Origin: Anaerolineales bacterium
GTDB taxonomy: Bacteria; Chloroflexota; Anaerolineae; Anaerolineales; UBA11579
Length of the DNA stretch: 64,000 nt
Direction of reading: 5' to 3'
Assembly (NCBI GenBank): GCA_026129255.1
Contig: JAHCIJ010000002.1
Location: forward strand, 61,799 to 125,798
The first letter of the stretch is position 1. Each line of letters starts with the position of its first letter. Below the pieces are notes generated by a model. That model was not told the DNA's origin. It worked only from the letters and a program-made list of their open reading frames with translations, and made no database searches. This document shows positions 1 through 8,000 of the stretch, piece by piece. A program made the translations under genes and the position numbers.

Positions 1-552
1 CGAGGCCGGGCACAGCACGCTGACGCGCACACCGTAAGCCGCCGCCTCGATGCGCAAACTGTGGCTGAGGCCGACGATGGCGTGCTTGGTCATGGAATAC
101 GGCGCCAGCAACGGCGCCGGGCCGAGCCCGGCCAGCGAGGCGGTGTTGACAATATGCCCGCGGCCTTGCTTGACCATCAGCGGGTAGGCGGCCGCCACCC
201 CGTTGAGCGTGCCGCGTATATTGATATCAATGATGCGCGCCCAGGCTTCAGTCGGGATCTCGTAGGCTTCCCCGGCGATGCCGATGCCGGCGTTGTTGAA
301 CAAGGCGTCCAGGCGGCCGTGCTGTTGCACCACGGCATCCACGCATTGCTGGAAGGCTTTGGCATCGCGCACATCCAGTTGCACCGCAGCCGATCCCCCG
401 CCGCACTCGGCGGCCACAGCCTGCGCAGCCGCCAAGTCAATATCCGCCACGGTGACGTGGCCACCACGCGCAGCGATAGCCCTGGCCAGGGCGCGGCCAA
501 TGCCGGACCCTCCACCGGTAATGATCGTGGTCGTACCGTTCCACTTGTCCAT
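1..552 (-). CDS. Short-chain dehydrogenase/reductase (SDR), partial
   Basis: NAD(P)-dependent oxidoreductase of the classical SDR family; the substrate cannot be told. The minus strand starts at an ATG (552-550) about eight bases after a GGAGG ribosome-binding site, and the frame runs off the left edge of the window, so the C-terminus is missing. Visible marks are the cofactor loop TGGGSGIGRA near residues 11-20, the NNAG motif, and the catalytic Tyr-x-x-x-Lys as YSMTK. The visible part ends at VSVLCPA, which normally precedes the substrate loop. It diverges from the DEAD-box helicase at 655; the 102 bases between must hold both promoters. Family assignment is firm; function beyond oxidoreductase is unknown. 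Confidence 0.9.
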   Translation of the reverse strand, partial: MDKWNGTTTIITGGGSGIGRALARAIAARGGHVTVADIDLAAAQAVAAECGGGSAAVQLDVRDAKAFQQCVDAVVQQHGRLDALFNNAGIGIAGEAYEIPTEAWARIIDINIRGTLNGVAAAYPLMVKQGRGHIVNTASLAGLGPAPLLAPYSMTKHAIVGLSHSLRIEAAAYGVRVSVLCPAS

Positions 553-617
553 CAGCACACCTCCCAAAAATGAAATTTAATTATTGCACAGAATGAGTTT
601 GCAGTGATGCGAGCCAC

Positions 618-623
618 TATAAT
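618..623 (+). promoter_or_regulatory. -10 box of the DEAD-box helicase gene
   Basis: A perfect TATAAT lies 31 bases before the helicase ATG. A TTTGCA-like sequence upstream could serve as -35 but its spacing is short (about 14), so only the -10 is well supported. Confidence 0.5.
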
Positions 624-654
624 GAAGGCCACTCTAGCAGTAAGAAAGTAGTAC

Positions 655-2121
655 ATGGATAACCCAACACCGCAACTCAGCCTTCCGGAAACCACGCTCA
701 ACCAGTTGAGCGCACGCATTCAAGAAGCAGCACAGCGCGCCACCTGGACAGAGCTCAGCCCCGTGCAGGCCAAATCCATCCCGTACATGCTGGCGGGCAA
801 AGACCTGATGGTGCAGGCGCGCACCGGCAGCGGCAAGACCGGCGCCTTTCTGCTGCCCATGCTGGAGCGGCTGGACGCCAGCCGCAAGGAGGCACAGGCC
901 CTAGTGCTGGTGCCTACGCGTGAGCTGGCCAGCCAGGTGACCAAAGACGCGCAGGTGCTCTTTCCCGGCAGCGGGCTAGAGGTGGTCCCCGTCTATGGCG
1001 GCGTGGGCTACGGCCCGCAGCTCGAAGGCTTCCAGCGCGGCGCGCAGGTCATCGTGGGTACGCCCGGCCGCGTGCTCGACCATTTGCTCAAGCGCAACCT
1101 CAACTTGAATTCACTACGCATGCTGGTGTTTGACGAGGCCGACCGCATGCTCTCGATGGGCTTCTACCCAGACATGCTGGAGGTGCAGCGCTACCTGCCC
1201 AAGCAGGGCGTGCAAGCCAGCATGTTCTCGGCCACCTTCCCGCAGACGGTGCAGAGCCTGGCGCAGCGCTTTTTGGATGCGCCCGACTTCCTGAGTCTCA
1301 GCCGTGACTATGTGCACGTCACCAATGTGGAACACATCGTGATGACCGTGCCGCGTATGGACAAAGACCGCACGCTGGTGCGCCTGCTCGAGATCGAGAA
1401 TCCGCACCAGGCGATCATCTTTTGCAATACTAAAGTGCGCGTCAATTACGTCACCACTGTGCTGCAGCGCTTCGGCCTGAATGCGGCTGAACTGAGCTCA
1501 GAGCTCTCGCAGGCAGCACGCGAAAAGGTGCTGGCGCAACTTAAAGACGGTTCGTTGAACTTCCTCGTGGCGACAGACGTGGCCGCACGCGGCATTGATA
1601 TCCCTGATCTCGAGCTGGTGATCCTCTACGAGCCGCCCGAAGAGGCCGAGCTCTACATCCACCGGGCCGGGCGCACTGGCCGTGCCGGGGCAGGTGGCGT
1701 GGCCATCAGCCTGATCATTACCGGCGTGGAAGAGCGCGAGCTCAAGAAGATCGCCAGCATTTACAAGATCGAATTCACCGAACGCCCCGCTCCTACCGAA
1801 GACGACGTAGCCAGCATCGTCTCACAGCGGCTGACGGCCCAGCTTGAAGCACAGCTGCGCGGGCGCGACAAGCTGCAGGTGGAGCGCAGCCAGCGCTTCC
1901 GCACGCTGGCGCGCCAACTGGCGGAGACGGAGGAAGGCCAGGGTTTGCTGGCCATGCTACTGGATGACAGCTACCATGCCGCCGCGCACCCGCAAGCCTT
2001 GGCGGCGGCGGCCGAAAAGCGTACGCCGCGGCCTCCACAAGGCCCGCCCAACCGCGGGCGCAATGATGGCGGTCGCCGAGACGGCGACCGGCGTGATGGC
2101 CGCAGCGGCCGCAGACGCTAA
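655..2121 (+). CDS. DEAD-box ATP-dependent RNA helicase
   Basis: 488-residue SF2 RNA helicase, expected to unwind short RNA duplexes in ribosome assembly or mRNA decay. Motifs in order: Q-motif region near residues 20-45, Walker A ARTGSGKT (55-62), PTRELA (Ia), DEAD (160-163), SAT (192-194), RGIDIP, and motif VI HRAGRTGR (336-343). After the RecA-like core there is a helical stretch (about 385-450) and a basic Arg/Gly/Asp-rich tail typical of RNA-binding RGG-like extensions (CshA/DeaD type). It is a single-gene unit: -10 at 618 and a strong terminator right after the stop. Whether it is the CshA or DeaD orthologue cannot be decided from sequence alone. Confidence 0.95.
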   Translation: MDNPTPQLSLPETTLNQLSARIQEAAQRATWTELSPVQAKSIPYMLAGKDLMVQARTGSGKTGAFLLPMLERLDASRKEAQALVLVPTRELASQVTKDAQVLFPGSGLEVVPVYGGVGYGPQLEGFQRGAQVIVGTPGRVLDHLLKRNLNLNSLRMLVFDEADRMLSMGFYPDMLEVQRYLPKQGVQASMFSATFPQTVQSLAQRFLDAPDFLSLSRDYVHVTNVEHIVMTVPRMDKDRTLVRLLEIENPHQAIIFCNTKVRVNYVTTVLQRFGLNAAELSSELSQAAREKVLAQLKDGSLNFLVATDVAARGIDIPDLELVILYEPPEEAELYIHRAGRTGRAGAGGVAISLIITGVEERELKKIASIYKIEFTERPAPTEDDVASIVSQRLTAQLEAQLRGRDKLQVERSQRFRTLARQLAETEEGQGLLAMLLDDSYHAAAHPQALAAAAEKRTPRPPQGPPNRGRNDGGRRDGDRRDGRSGRRR

Positions 2122-2126
2122 CAAGA

Positions 2127-2159
2127 ACGGGCTCCTGCCGTACGGCAGGAGCCCGTTTT
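2127..2159 (+). terminator. Rho-independent terminator after the DEAD-box helicase
   Basis: A perfect 14-bp stem (2127-2140 with 2143-2156), a TA loop, then a T run. The other strand has a partly T-rich flank, so it may also stop transcription of the convergent gene ending at 2193. Confidence 0.93.
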
Positions 2160-2192
2160 GAACCTCTATGCAAAGGCGTGCAGCGCAGTTAC

Positions 2193-2912
2193 TTAGTTGA
2201 TATTGACAAACAAACTCAGCAAGTTGTTGAGCCAGGAGTTGGGCTGGGTGGAGTTGCCACCCGCGGCCACGTTGACATCCGCATTCAGCAGAGTGGCATT
2301 ACCGAGATCCGCATCCACGTCCGCAGCCAGGATAGGAGCCGGGCCGGTGTTCAGTTGCACCGCCGTGTTACTATCCACGCGGACAAACGGGTTCAAACTG
2401 GCATCGGTGTTGGAATTGATGCACAGCAGGCCGAGGAAACAGCGCTCGGTGCCAGTGTTGACATCGGCATCTATGTGGATGCCATTCTTGGTCTCCGCAT
2501 CCACATCAACGTTCAGGCCACCTGCAGAAGCGGAGCCAACGTTCACATTGGCATCCAGACACAGGAGGCCAAGCAAACAACCAGAGCCATCGGCTCCGCC
2601 GTTCCCGCTGCCACCGTTGCCATTGCTGCCGTCACCATTGCCGTTGCCATCACCGTTGTCCCCGCCGCCATTGTCACCCCCATCGCCGTTACCACCAGGC
2701 ACTGAGATGTCTACGTCTCCACCCCCGTTGGAGCTGCCCGGCTGTTCAGACTGGGAACGTGTTTCGTTGAATGCCTGGATAGCAGCTTCCAGCGGCGGTG
2801 AGCTAAGGCGAAACCCTGCTGCCGCCACACCCCATACACACAAGGTTGCGGCGCCCAGGAGAGCAAGCACTGTTGCCAACAGCCACTTGCGTCGATCATT
2901 TTGTGTTTGCAT
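2193..2912 (-). CDS. Secreted/anchored Gly-Asn-Asp-rich protein with duplicated CxLGLLC motif
   Basis: 239-residue protein of unknown function. The start at 2912 is chosen for the GGAGG six bases upstream and because it begins a signal-anchor: basic NDRRKW then a hydrophobic stretch (about 11-33). Residues about 62-111 are a low-complexity Gly/Asn/Asp/Ser linker. The distal part (112-239) holds two copies of C-[LF]-LGLLC-[LI] (112-118 and 158-164), each followed by Asp/Asn-rich strands such as LNVDVDAE, IHIDADVN and DVDADL, suggesting a small repeat domain that could bind calcium or form disulfides; this is inference. It ends in the hydrophobic WLNNLLSLFVNIN. It is a lone gene, convergent with the helicase. 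Confidence 0.75.
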   Translation of the reverse strand: MQTQNDRRKWLLATVLALLGAATLCVWGVAAAGFRLSSPPLEAAIQAFNETRSQSEQPGSSNGGGDVDISVPGGNGDGGDNGGGDNGDGNGNGDGSNGNGGSGNGGADGSGCLLGLLCLDANVNVGSASAGGLNVDVDAETKNGIHIDADVNTGTERCFLGLLCINSNTDASLNPFVRVDSNTAVQLNTGPAPILAADVDADLGNATLLNADVNVAAGGNSTQPNSWLNNLLSLFVNIN

Positions 2913-3058
2913 TTGATTACCTCCATTGAGTAACTGAAACTGCGGCTGCTTATCAAGGCGAACGTGCATAAAAATTGGCCTGTTACAAATCTGCACATTA
3001 AGAGAATCGCGGATCCACTCAGACTCTTTGCATGCATGCAAGGTATGCCCAGCAAAGC

Positions 3059-3087
3059 AAAAATGCGAGCCAGCGGCTCGCATTTTT
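3059..3087 (-). terminator. Rho-independent terminator between 3200 and 2912 genes
   Basis: A perfect 13-bp inverted repeat (3059-3071 with 3075-3087) with an AGC loop and A/T runs on both sides. On the minus strand it lies about 110 bases after the DUF262 gene and before the secreted-protein gene, so it insulates them. Confidence 0.85.
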
Positions 3088-3199
3088 GTTAGAAGTTTGC
3101 AGTTAAAGAACTGGGCTGGGGTTCCATCTTGCTGTTATTGCGAGGAGCAACAGCCCAAGCCTAGCGGCTCGCTGGAGTGATTACGAGAAACTGCATCTG

Positions 3200-4933
3200 T
3201 TAGTAATCCCACACTTTTTCATAAGCTAGTCTTTCCAGGTCCTCTTGTCGTTGCTCTATCATCTTTTTGTCCCACTTATAACCTTTACTTCTTACCGTCT
3301 CTAACAGTTGTTGGGTAAGCATAATTTGGGTATCTTCTAGGAGTTGAACCTTTTCTTTGGCCGAGCCATTTCCCGCAGAAGAATTTAGCCCCTTACTTAC
3401 CAAAGTGAGGTTCCCTAGGAGATTTACATAATCCCTCACTTCCTTAACTGTGAGATTCCATTGCTTCGAAGGTTTTTGTGGAAGGAAGTGTTCAATATTT
3501 ACTTCGCTAAAGTCTATTACTTTTTCTGCTGTTTTTTCGAAATGATCATTTACTCGACTTAAAATATAAGTAACCAGAAGTCTAGCGGGTTTTGTATTTC
3601 TATATCTAATGTTCATGAACTCGTCTTTAAACAAAGAGCGATTCGGTCTCTCGTTCTTTAGCTCTTCAGCTAAGCTGGCAAACAGCCGCTGAACTTCCTT
3701 TGTTCGTTGTTTTTCACCAAGGCTGACGGCTTTCTCGATCCTTAAAGAATACTTCGAGTAAATCCTTTCGACTTTATTTCCTGGTTGCTTTGCTATTGCT
3801 GAGTAATTAAAGGTGAAATTCTCTACGAGTTGAAATGTATTTGTTGGGTCCATATTGATCTTTCGCAAATTTCGCAATAGACCCATAAAGAAAACATGAC
3901 ATTGCGAAACATTCATTAGCCTTACGGCTACAATTGTTTTATGGATTCGCTCGGGCTTCTTAAGCCCTAAGTTTTCTTGTCTCCATTCTTCTTCGCTCCC
4001 AGCCAGGAGCAAGTAGTAAAGCCTTGAGGCGTCGACAAGATCGTTTAAAAATTGTTCCCAATTTTCAACTGTTTTCTTCACCTCTTTAAAAAGTTTTCTT
4101 TCTGTTACAAAGCCATATTTAGATATCCAGTAATAGCGGATGAATTTTGTAATCTCCGTGTCGGTTTCTTCAATGTTTCCTGTTATTTGTAACCACTTCT
4201 CTTTTGCATCATCTCGAAGGCGAGTTTCTTTAATTTTTCGAAAGATGAGGTTCTTTAACAGATCGGCCACAGACAACTCTACTCCGCGAGCATTGGTGGC
4301 TTCAAAGATCTCGTAAGCCTCGTCTTCACCGGTTATCCTGATATGAATAACTGTTAAGTTTTCAACGCTCTCTCTAAGTTTCCTGAGCGCGTTTGAAGCT
4401 TTTTTGGGCGGCAGATCTTTAACTATTTCTTGGATTCTACTAAACAAGAAGAGATAGTTCTTTTTTATTGCCTCATGCTCCTTGGTTTTAGGTGATGAGG
4501 CCAGGATATTGGCATCGTAGGCGAGGATATTCTCTTCGAAAAATGAGTGTGTGGAATCGCCGCACAGCACGCGATAGGTTTGGTTGCCATCCCGTCCTTC
4601 AAAGGCGATATCCTTCCTCTGTATTAGCTTGGCCCATTCTTCATCAATTGCTTTTGCATTGTTACGAAGTGCGGCCATGAGTATCATCAGCGAAAGAATG
4701 CGCTGTTGCCCATCAATAACTTCGACAAAGCCAGTTTCTTCTTTGGTTTGATCGTTCAGAATAAATGAACCAAGGAAAGGGCTTGCATCATCATCTTCAA
4801 GATCTGCCCATAGCTCTGCAATTTGGTCCTCTCCCCAAGCATATGGTCTTTGATATCTGGGGATTTTGAACCTTTCGGCTCCGAAAAGTACGTCTTCAAT
4901 AGTCGAGTCGTGTGCTTCAAATTTCTTCGCCAT
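3200..4933 (-). CDS. DUF262/DUF1524 (GmrSD-like) nuclease
   Basis: 577-residue protein with the architecture of type IV modification-dependent restriction enzymes (GmrSD, with SspE and BrxU as relatives). The N-terminal DUF262 NTPase has IPRYQRPYAW (24-33) and DGQQR (74-78). The C-terminal DUF1524 HNH-like nuclease has IEHFLPQ (His482) and LGNLTLV followed by the Asn-rich N-x-x-x-G-N segment. Family knowledge predicts recognition and cleavage of modified (glucosylated, methylated or phosphorothioated) phage DNA. The ATG at 4933 has GGAGGG upstream. The gene is clearly AT-richer than its neighbours and stands alone, with no modification genes in view, which fits horizontal acquisition. It could also be a defence accessory of unknown specificity. 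Confidence 0.9.
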   Translation of the reverse strand: MAKKFEAHDSTIEDVLFGAERFKIPRYQRPYAWGEDQIAELWADLEDDDASPFLGSFILNDQTKEETGFVEVIDGQQRILSLMILMAALRNNAKAIDEEWAKLIQRKDIAFEGRDGNQTYRVLCGDSTHSFFEENILAYDANILASSPKTKEHEAIKKNYLFLFSRIQEIVKDLPPKKASNALRKLRESVENLTVIHIRITGEDEAYEIFEATNARGVELSVADLLKNLIFRKIKETRLRDDAKEKWLQITGNIEETDTEITKFIRYYWISKYGFVTERKLFKEVKKTVENWEQFLNDLVDASRLYYLLLAGSEEEWRQENLGLKKPERIHKTIVAVRLMNVSQCHVFFMGLLRNLRKINMDPTNTFQLVENFTFNYSAIAKQPGNKVERIYSKYSLRIEKAVSLGEKQRTKEVQRLFASLAEELKNERPNRSLFKDEFMNIRYRNTKPARLLVTYILSRVNDHFEKTAEKVIDFSEVNIEHFLPQKPSKQWNLTVKEVRDYVNLLGNLTLVSKGLNSSAGNGSAKEKVQLLEDTQIMLTQQLLETVRSKGYKWDKKMIEQRQEDLERLAYEKVWDY

Positions 4934-5087
4934 GAATGCCCTCCATTAAAAAAAGGATAACCTAATTTGGTTTTTTGCCCCGTTGTGGAGCCTTCGTTCA
5001 TGCTGTATCTGTTATTCGGAATGCTAAGTGACTTCTACGGATAATGCTCTCTTATCTTCATACATAGAATATCCGTTCCATTCCTGC

Positions 5088-5093
5088 TACAAT
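5088..5093 (+). promoter_or_regulatory. -10 box for leaderless start at 5101
   Basis: TACAAT ends seven bases before the ATG, and no Shine-Dalgarno is present. At this spacing transcription would begin at or next to the A of the start codon. Confidence 0.6.
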
Positions 5094-5100
5094 CGCCAGC

Positions 5101-7632
5101 ATGGCGAATTTGGAAGCCTTGTTAGCTCACTGGCGCGCCGAGCCCGGCGTTGGCGGTAACGTCACCCGCTGGCACCGCGACCCGGCGCGGCCTGGCCGCT
5201 ACGAGCCATTGCCGAACGAGATCCACCCGGCGCTGGCAGCCGCCTTTGCCCGTCTGGGCTACGGCCAGCTATACAGCCACCAGGCCGCCGCCTACCGCGG
5301 CCTGCGCGCCGGCGAGGACGTGGCCGTGGTGACCGGCACGGCCAGCGGCAAGACCCTGTGCTACAACCTGCCGGTGTTCGACACCCTGCTGCGCGATGAC
5401 ACGGCCCGGGCGCTATACCTGTTCCCCACCAAGGCGCTTGCCCACGACCAGCGCGATGAGCTGGATACCTGGCTGGAGGCTGCCGCGGCCAAGCTGCCGA
5501 TAGCGGCTTACGACGGCGATACGCCTACGCACCACCGCACCAACATCCGCCGCAAAGCACACCTGCTCATCAGCAATCCCGACATGCTGCACTACAGCAT
5601 CCTTCCCTCGCACACCCAGTGGGCCGAGTTCTTTGGAAATTTGAAATACATCGTCATTGACGAGATGCACTATTACCGCGGCGTCTTCGGTTCGCATGTC
5701 GCCAATGTGCTGCGGCGGCTGGCACGCGTCACGCGCTTCTATGGCGCCCGCCCGCAGTTCGTGCTGGCCTCGGCCACCATCGCCAACCCGCGTGAGCTGG
5801 CCGAGCGCCTCATCGAGCGCGAGGTTACGCTCATTGAAGAAGACGGCGCGCCGCGCGGCCCGCGCAACTTCCTGGTTTACAACCCGCCGGTGGTCGACGA
5901 GCAGCTCGGCCTGCGCGCCAGCCTGTACCAGGAGAGCGTGCGCCTGGTGAGCGACCTGCTGGCCTACGACGTGCAGACGATCCTGTTCGGCCGCACGCGG
6001 CGCATGGTGGAAGTGATGCTCAAGAATCTGCGCGACCGCACAGCGGCCGGTGAGGACAGCATCCGGGGATATCGCGGTGGCTACCTGGCCGCCGAGCGCC
6101 GCGAAATCGAGAGCGGTCTGCGCAGCGGCGAGCTGCGCGCCGTGGTGGCCACCAACGCGCTCGAGCTGGGCGTGGACATTGGCGGCATGGGTGCGGCCGT
6201 GCTGGCCGGTTACCCCGGCAGCGTGGCGGCCACCTGGCAGCAGGCCGGGCGCTCCGGCCGCGGCGAGCAGCCTGCGCTCGGCGTGCTGGTCGCTTCCGCC
6301 AATCCGCTTGACCAATACCTGGCGCGCCATCCTGAATATCTGCTAGGCCGCACGCCGGAGCGCGCCCTCATCAACCCGGACAATTTGCTCATCCTGCTCT
6401 CGCATCTGCGCTGTGCGGCCTTCGAGCTGCCCTTCCAGCCGGGCGAGAACTTCGGCACGGTGCCGGCCGCCGAGGTGGAGGAGTTCCTGCGCCTGCTGGC
6501 CGAGGGTGGCGAACTGCGCGCCTCGGGCGGCAAATATTATTGGATGCAGGAGCAGCAGCCCTCGCGCGGCGTCAGCCTGCGCGGCGCCAGTACCGACTCG
6601 GTGGTCATCCAGGCCCGCGACGACAACGGCGCATGGCAACTCGTCGGCGAAGTGGAGCCGAACGCGGCGCTGTGGCTGGTGCATCCGGACGCCATCTATA
6701 TTCACGATGGGCGCACGTATTTCGTGGACAAGCTCGACCTCGATGAAAAGGTGGCTTACCTGCGCCCCATCGAAGCGGATTACTACACCGTGCCCAAGAG
6801 CCGCAGCACCGTCTCACTGATGGAGGAGCACAAGCAGCAGCCAGCTCCCGGCGGCAGCAAGCACTATGGCGAACTCAACATCACCGTGGAGATTACCGGC
6901 TACGACAAGATCCAGTGGAGCGGCAGCGGTCTGGTGGATCCAGAAAACCCCGGCGGCGGGCAACTGACCCTGCCGCCGATTGAGCTCAACACGTATGGCT
7001 ATTGGTTCAGCATTGGCGAGGATACGATTGTGCGCCTGCGCGAGCAGGGCCTGTGGACCAACGACGCCAACGACTACGGGCCGGAGTGGGCGGCGGTGCG
7101 CAAGGCGGCGCTGGAACGCGACGGGCACCGCTGCCAGGTGTGCGGCGCTGGGGAGCCGCTGGACGTGCATCACAAGCAGCCGCTGCGCAGCTTCCGCTCG
7201 TATGCGGAAGGCAACACGCTCGAGAACCTCATCAGCCTGTGCCCGGCCTGCCACCGCCGCGCCGAGGCGGTGGTGGCCATGCGCAGCGGGCTGGCCGGGC
7301 TGTCCTTCGTGCTGCGCCACCTGGCGCCGCTGTATTTGATGTGCGACCCGAGCGACCTTGGCGTGCACTCCGATCCGCGCTCAGACCTGGCCGAAGGGGG
7401 GCCGGTGGTGGTGATGTATGACAATGTCGGCAATGCGCTCGGTTTCAGCGAGCGTTTGTTTGAGCTGCACGGCGAGCTGATGGCGGCCGCGCTGGAGTTA
7501 GTGGCCGCCTGTGGCTGCAAGGACGGCTGTCCGTCATGCGTTGGCCCGGGCGGGGAGCAGGGGCAGGGCAGCAAGCGCGAGACGCTGGCTCTGCTGCGCG
7601 AGCTGGTGGGCGTCAAGGAGCAGCCAGTATGA
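5101..7632 (+). CDS. MrfA-like SF2 helicase (DUF1998) with inserted HNH domain
   Basis: 843-residue DNA helicase related to Bacillus MrfA/YprA, which with MrfB repairs mitomycin C damage. The core has Walker A TGTASGKT (78-85), DEMH (187-190), SAT (224-226) and motif VI QAGRSGRG (about 381-388). Residues 400-655 form the usual YprA accessory region. An extra HNH module sits at about 662-722: CQVC (678-681), HH (690-691), Asn709 and CPACH (714-718). The DUF1998/MZB tail follows, with C-x-C-x3-C-x2-C (804, 806, 810, 813). The HNH falls between the helicase accessory region and the MZB domain, so it looks like a true insertion. The MrfB-like exonuclease gene is 370 bases downstream. Initiation is probably leaderless. 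Nuclease activity is inference. Confidence 0.9.
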   Translation: MANLEALLAHWRAEPGVGGNVTRWHRDPARPGRYEPLPNEIHPALAAAFARLGYGQLYSHQAAAYRGLRAGEDVAVVTGTASGKTLCYNLPVFDTLLRDDTARALYLFPTKALAHDQRDELDTWLEAAAAKLPIAAYDGDTPTHHRTNIRRKAHLLISNPDMLHYSILPSHTQWAEFFGNLKYIVIDEMHYYRGVFGSHVANVLRRLARVTRFYGARPQFVLASATIANPRELAERLIEREVTLIEEDGAPRGPRNFLVYNPPVVDEQLGLRASLYQESVRLVSDLLAYDVQTILFGRTRRMVEVMLKNLRDRTAAGEDSIRGYRGGYLAAERREIESGLRSGELRAVVATNALELGVDIGGMGAAVLAGYPGSVAATWQQAGRSGRGEQPALGVLVASANPLDQYLARHPEYLLGRTPERALINPDNLLILLSHLRCAAFELPFQPGENFGTVPAAEVEEFLRLLAEGGELRASGGKYYWMQEQQPSRGVSLRGASTDSVVIQARDDNGAWQLVGEVEPNAALWLVHPDAIYIHDGRTYFVDKLDLDEKVAYLRPIEADYYTVPKSRSTVSLMEEHKQQPAPGGSKHYGELNITVEITGYDKIQWSGSGLVDPENPGGGQLTLPPIELNTYGYWFSIGEDTIVRLREQGLWTNDANDYGPEWAAVRKAALERDGHRCQVCGAGEPLDVHHKQPLRSFRSYAEGNTLENLISLCPACHRRAEAVVAMRSGLAGLSFVLRHLAPLYLMCDPSDLGVHSDPRSDLAEGGPVVVMYDNVGNALGFSERLFELHGELMAAALELVAACGCKDGCPSCVGPGGEQGQGSKRETLALLRELVGVKEQPV

Positions 7633-7636
7633 GTAC

Positions 7637-7745
7637 GTCATTGCGAGGGAGCGAAGCGACCGAAGCAATCCCCAAGCATGATTGCAAACTAAGTTGGAGA
7701 TTGCTTCAGTCGGCTGCATTGCCATGCAGCTTCCTTCGCAAAGAC
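7637..7745. repeat. Inverted-repeat element, TTGC type
   Basis: A forward unit beginning GTCATTGCGAGG and ending GAAGCAATC is followed by an inverted unit (AGATTGCTTC, then a diverged TTCGCAAAGAC). It lies in the 368-base gene-free stretch between the MrfA-like and MrfB-like genes. See the findings for the shared scaffold. Confidence 0.75.
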
Positions 7746-7838
7746 GTAATGTTCCAGCCCGTCCATAACAAAAACTGGCTTTGTAGGGGCGAGTCATGCG
7801 ATGCTGTGGAGCAACGTACGCCTCCATCTATCGCACTT

Positions 7839-7957
7839 GTCATTCCGAATGAGCCGCATAGCGGCGAAGAGGAATCCTTTAGGTCATTGCAAACCGAGCT
7901 GATTTTCCTTGCCCTAAAGGATTCCTCGCCACTCGCTACGCTCGGGCTCGGAATGAC
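7839..7957. repeat. Inverted-repeat element, TTCC type
   Basis: 119-bp element with perfect 10-bp ends GTCATTCCGA / TCGGAATGAC and a perfect 14-bp inner inverted repeat (7870-7883 with 7913-7926). A closely similar copy is at 54083-54210. No coding capacity is credible. Confidence 0.85.
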
Positions 7958-7986
7958 TTATGAGCACGCGAGCTTGATGAATGCCG

Positions 7987-7992
7987 CATAAT
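7987..7992 (+). promoter_or_regulatory. -10-like box for leaderless start at 8001
   Basis: CATAAT lies eight bases before the ATG of the MrfB-like gene, which has no Shine-Dalgarno. It is weaker than the other boxes of this type in the window. Confidence 0.4.
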
Positions 7993-8000
7993 GAATAACC

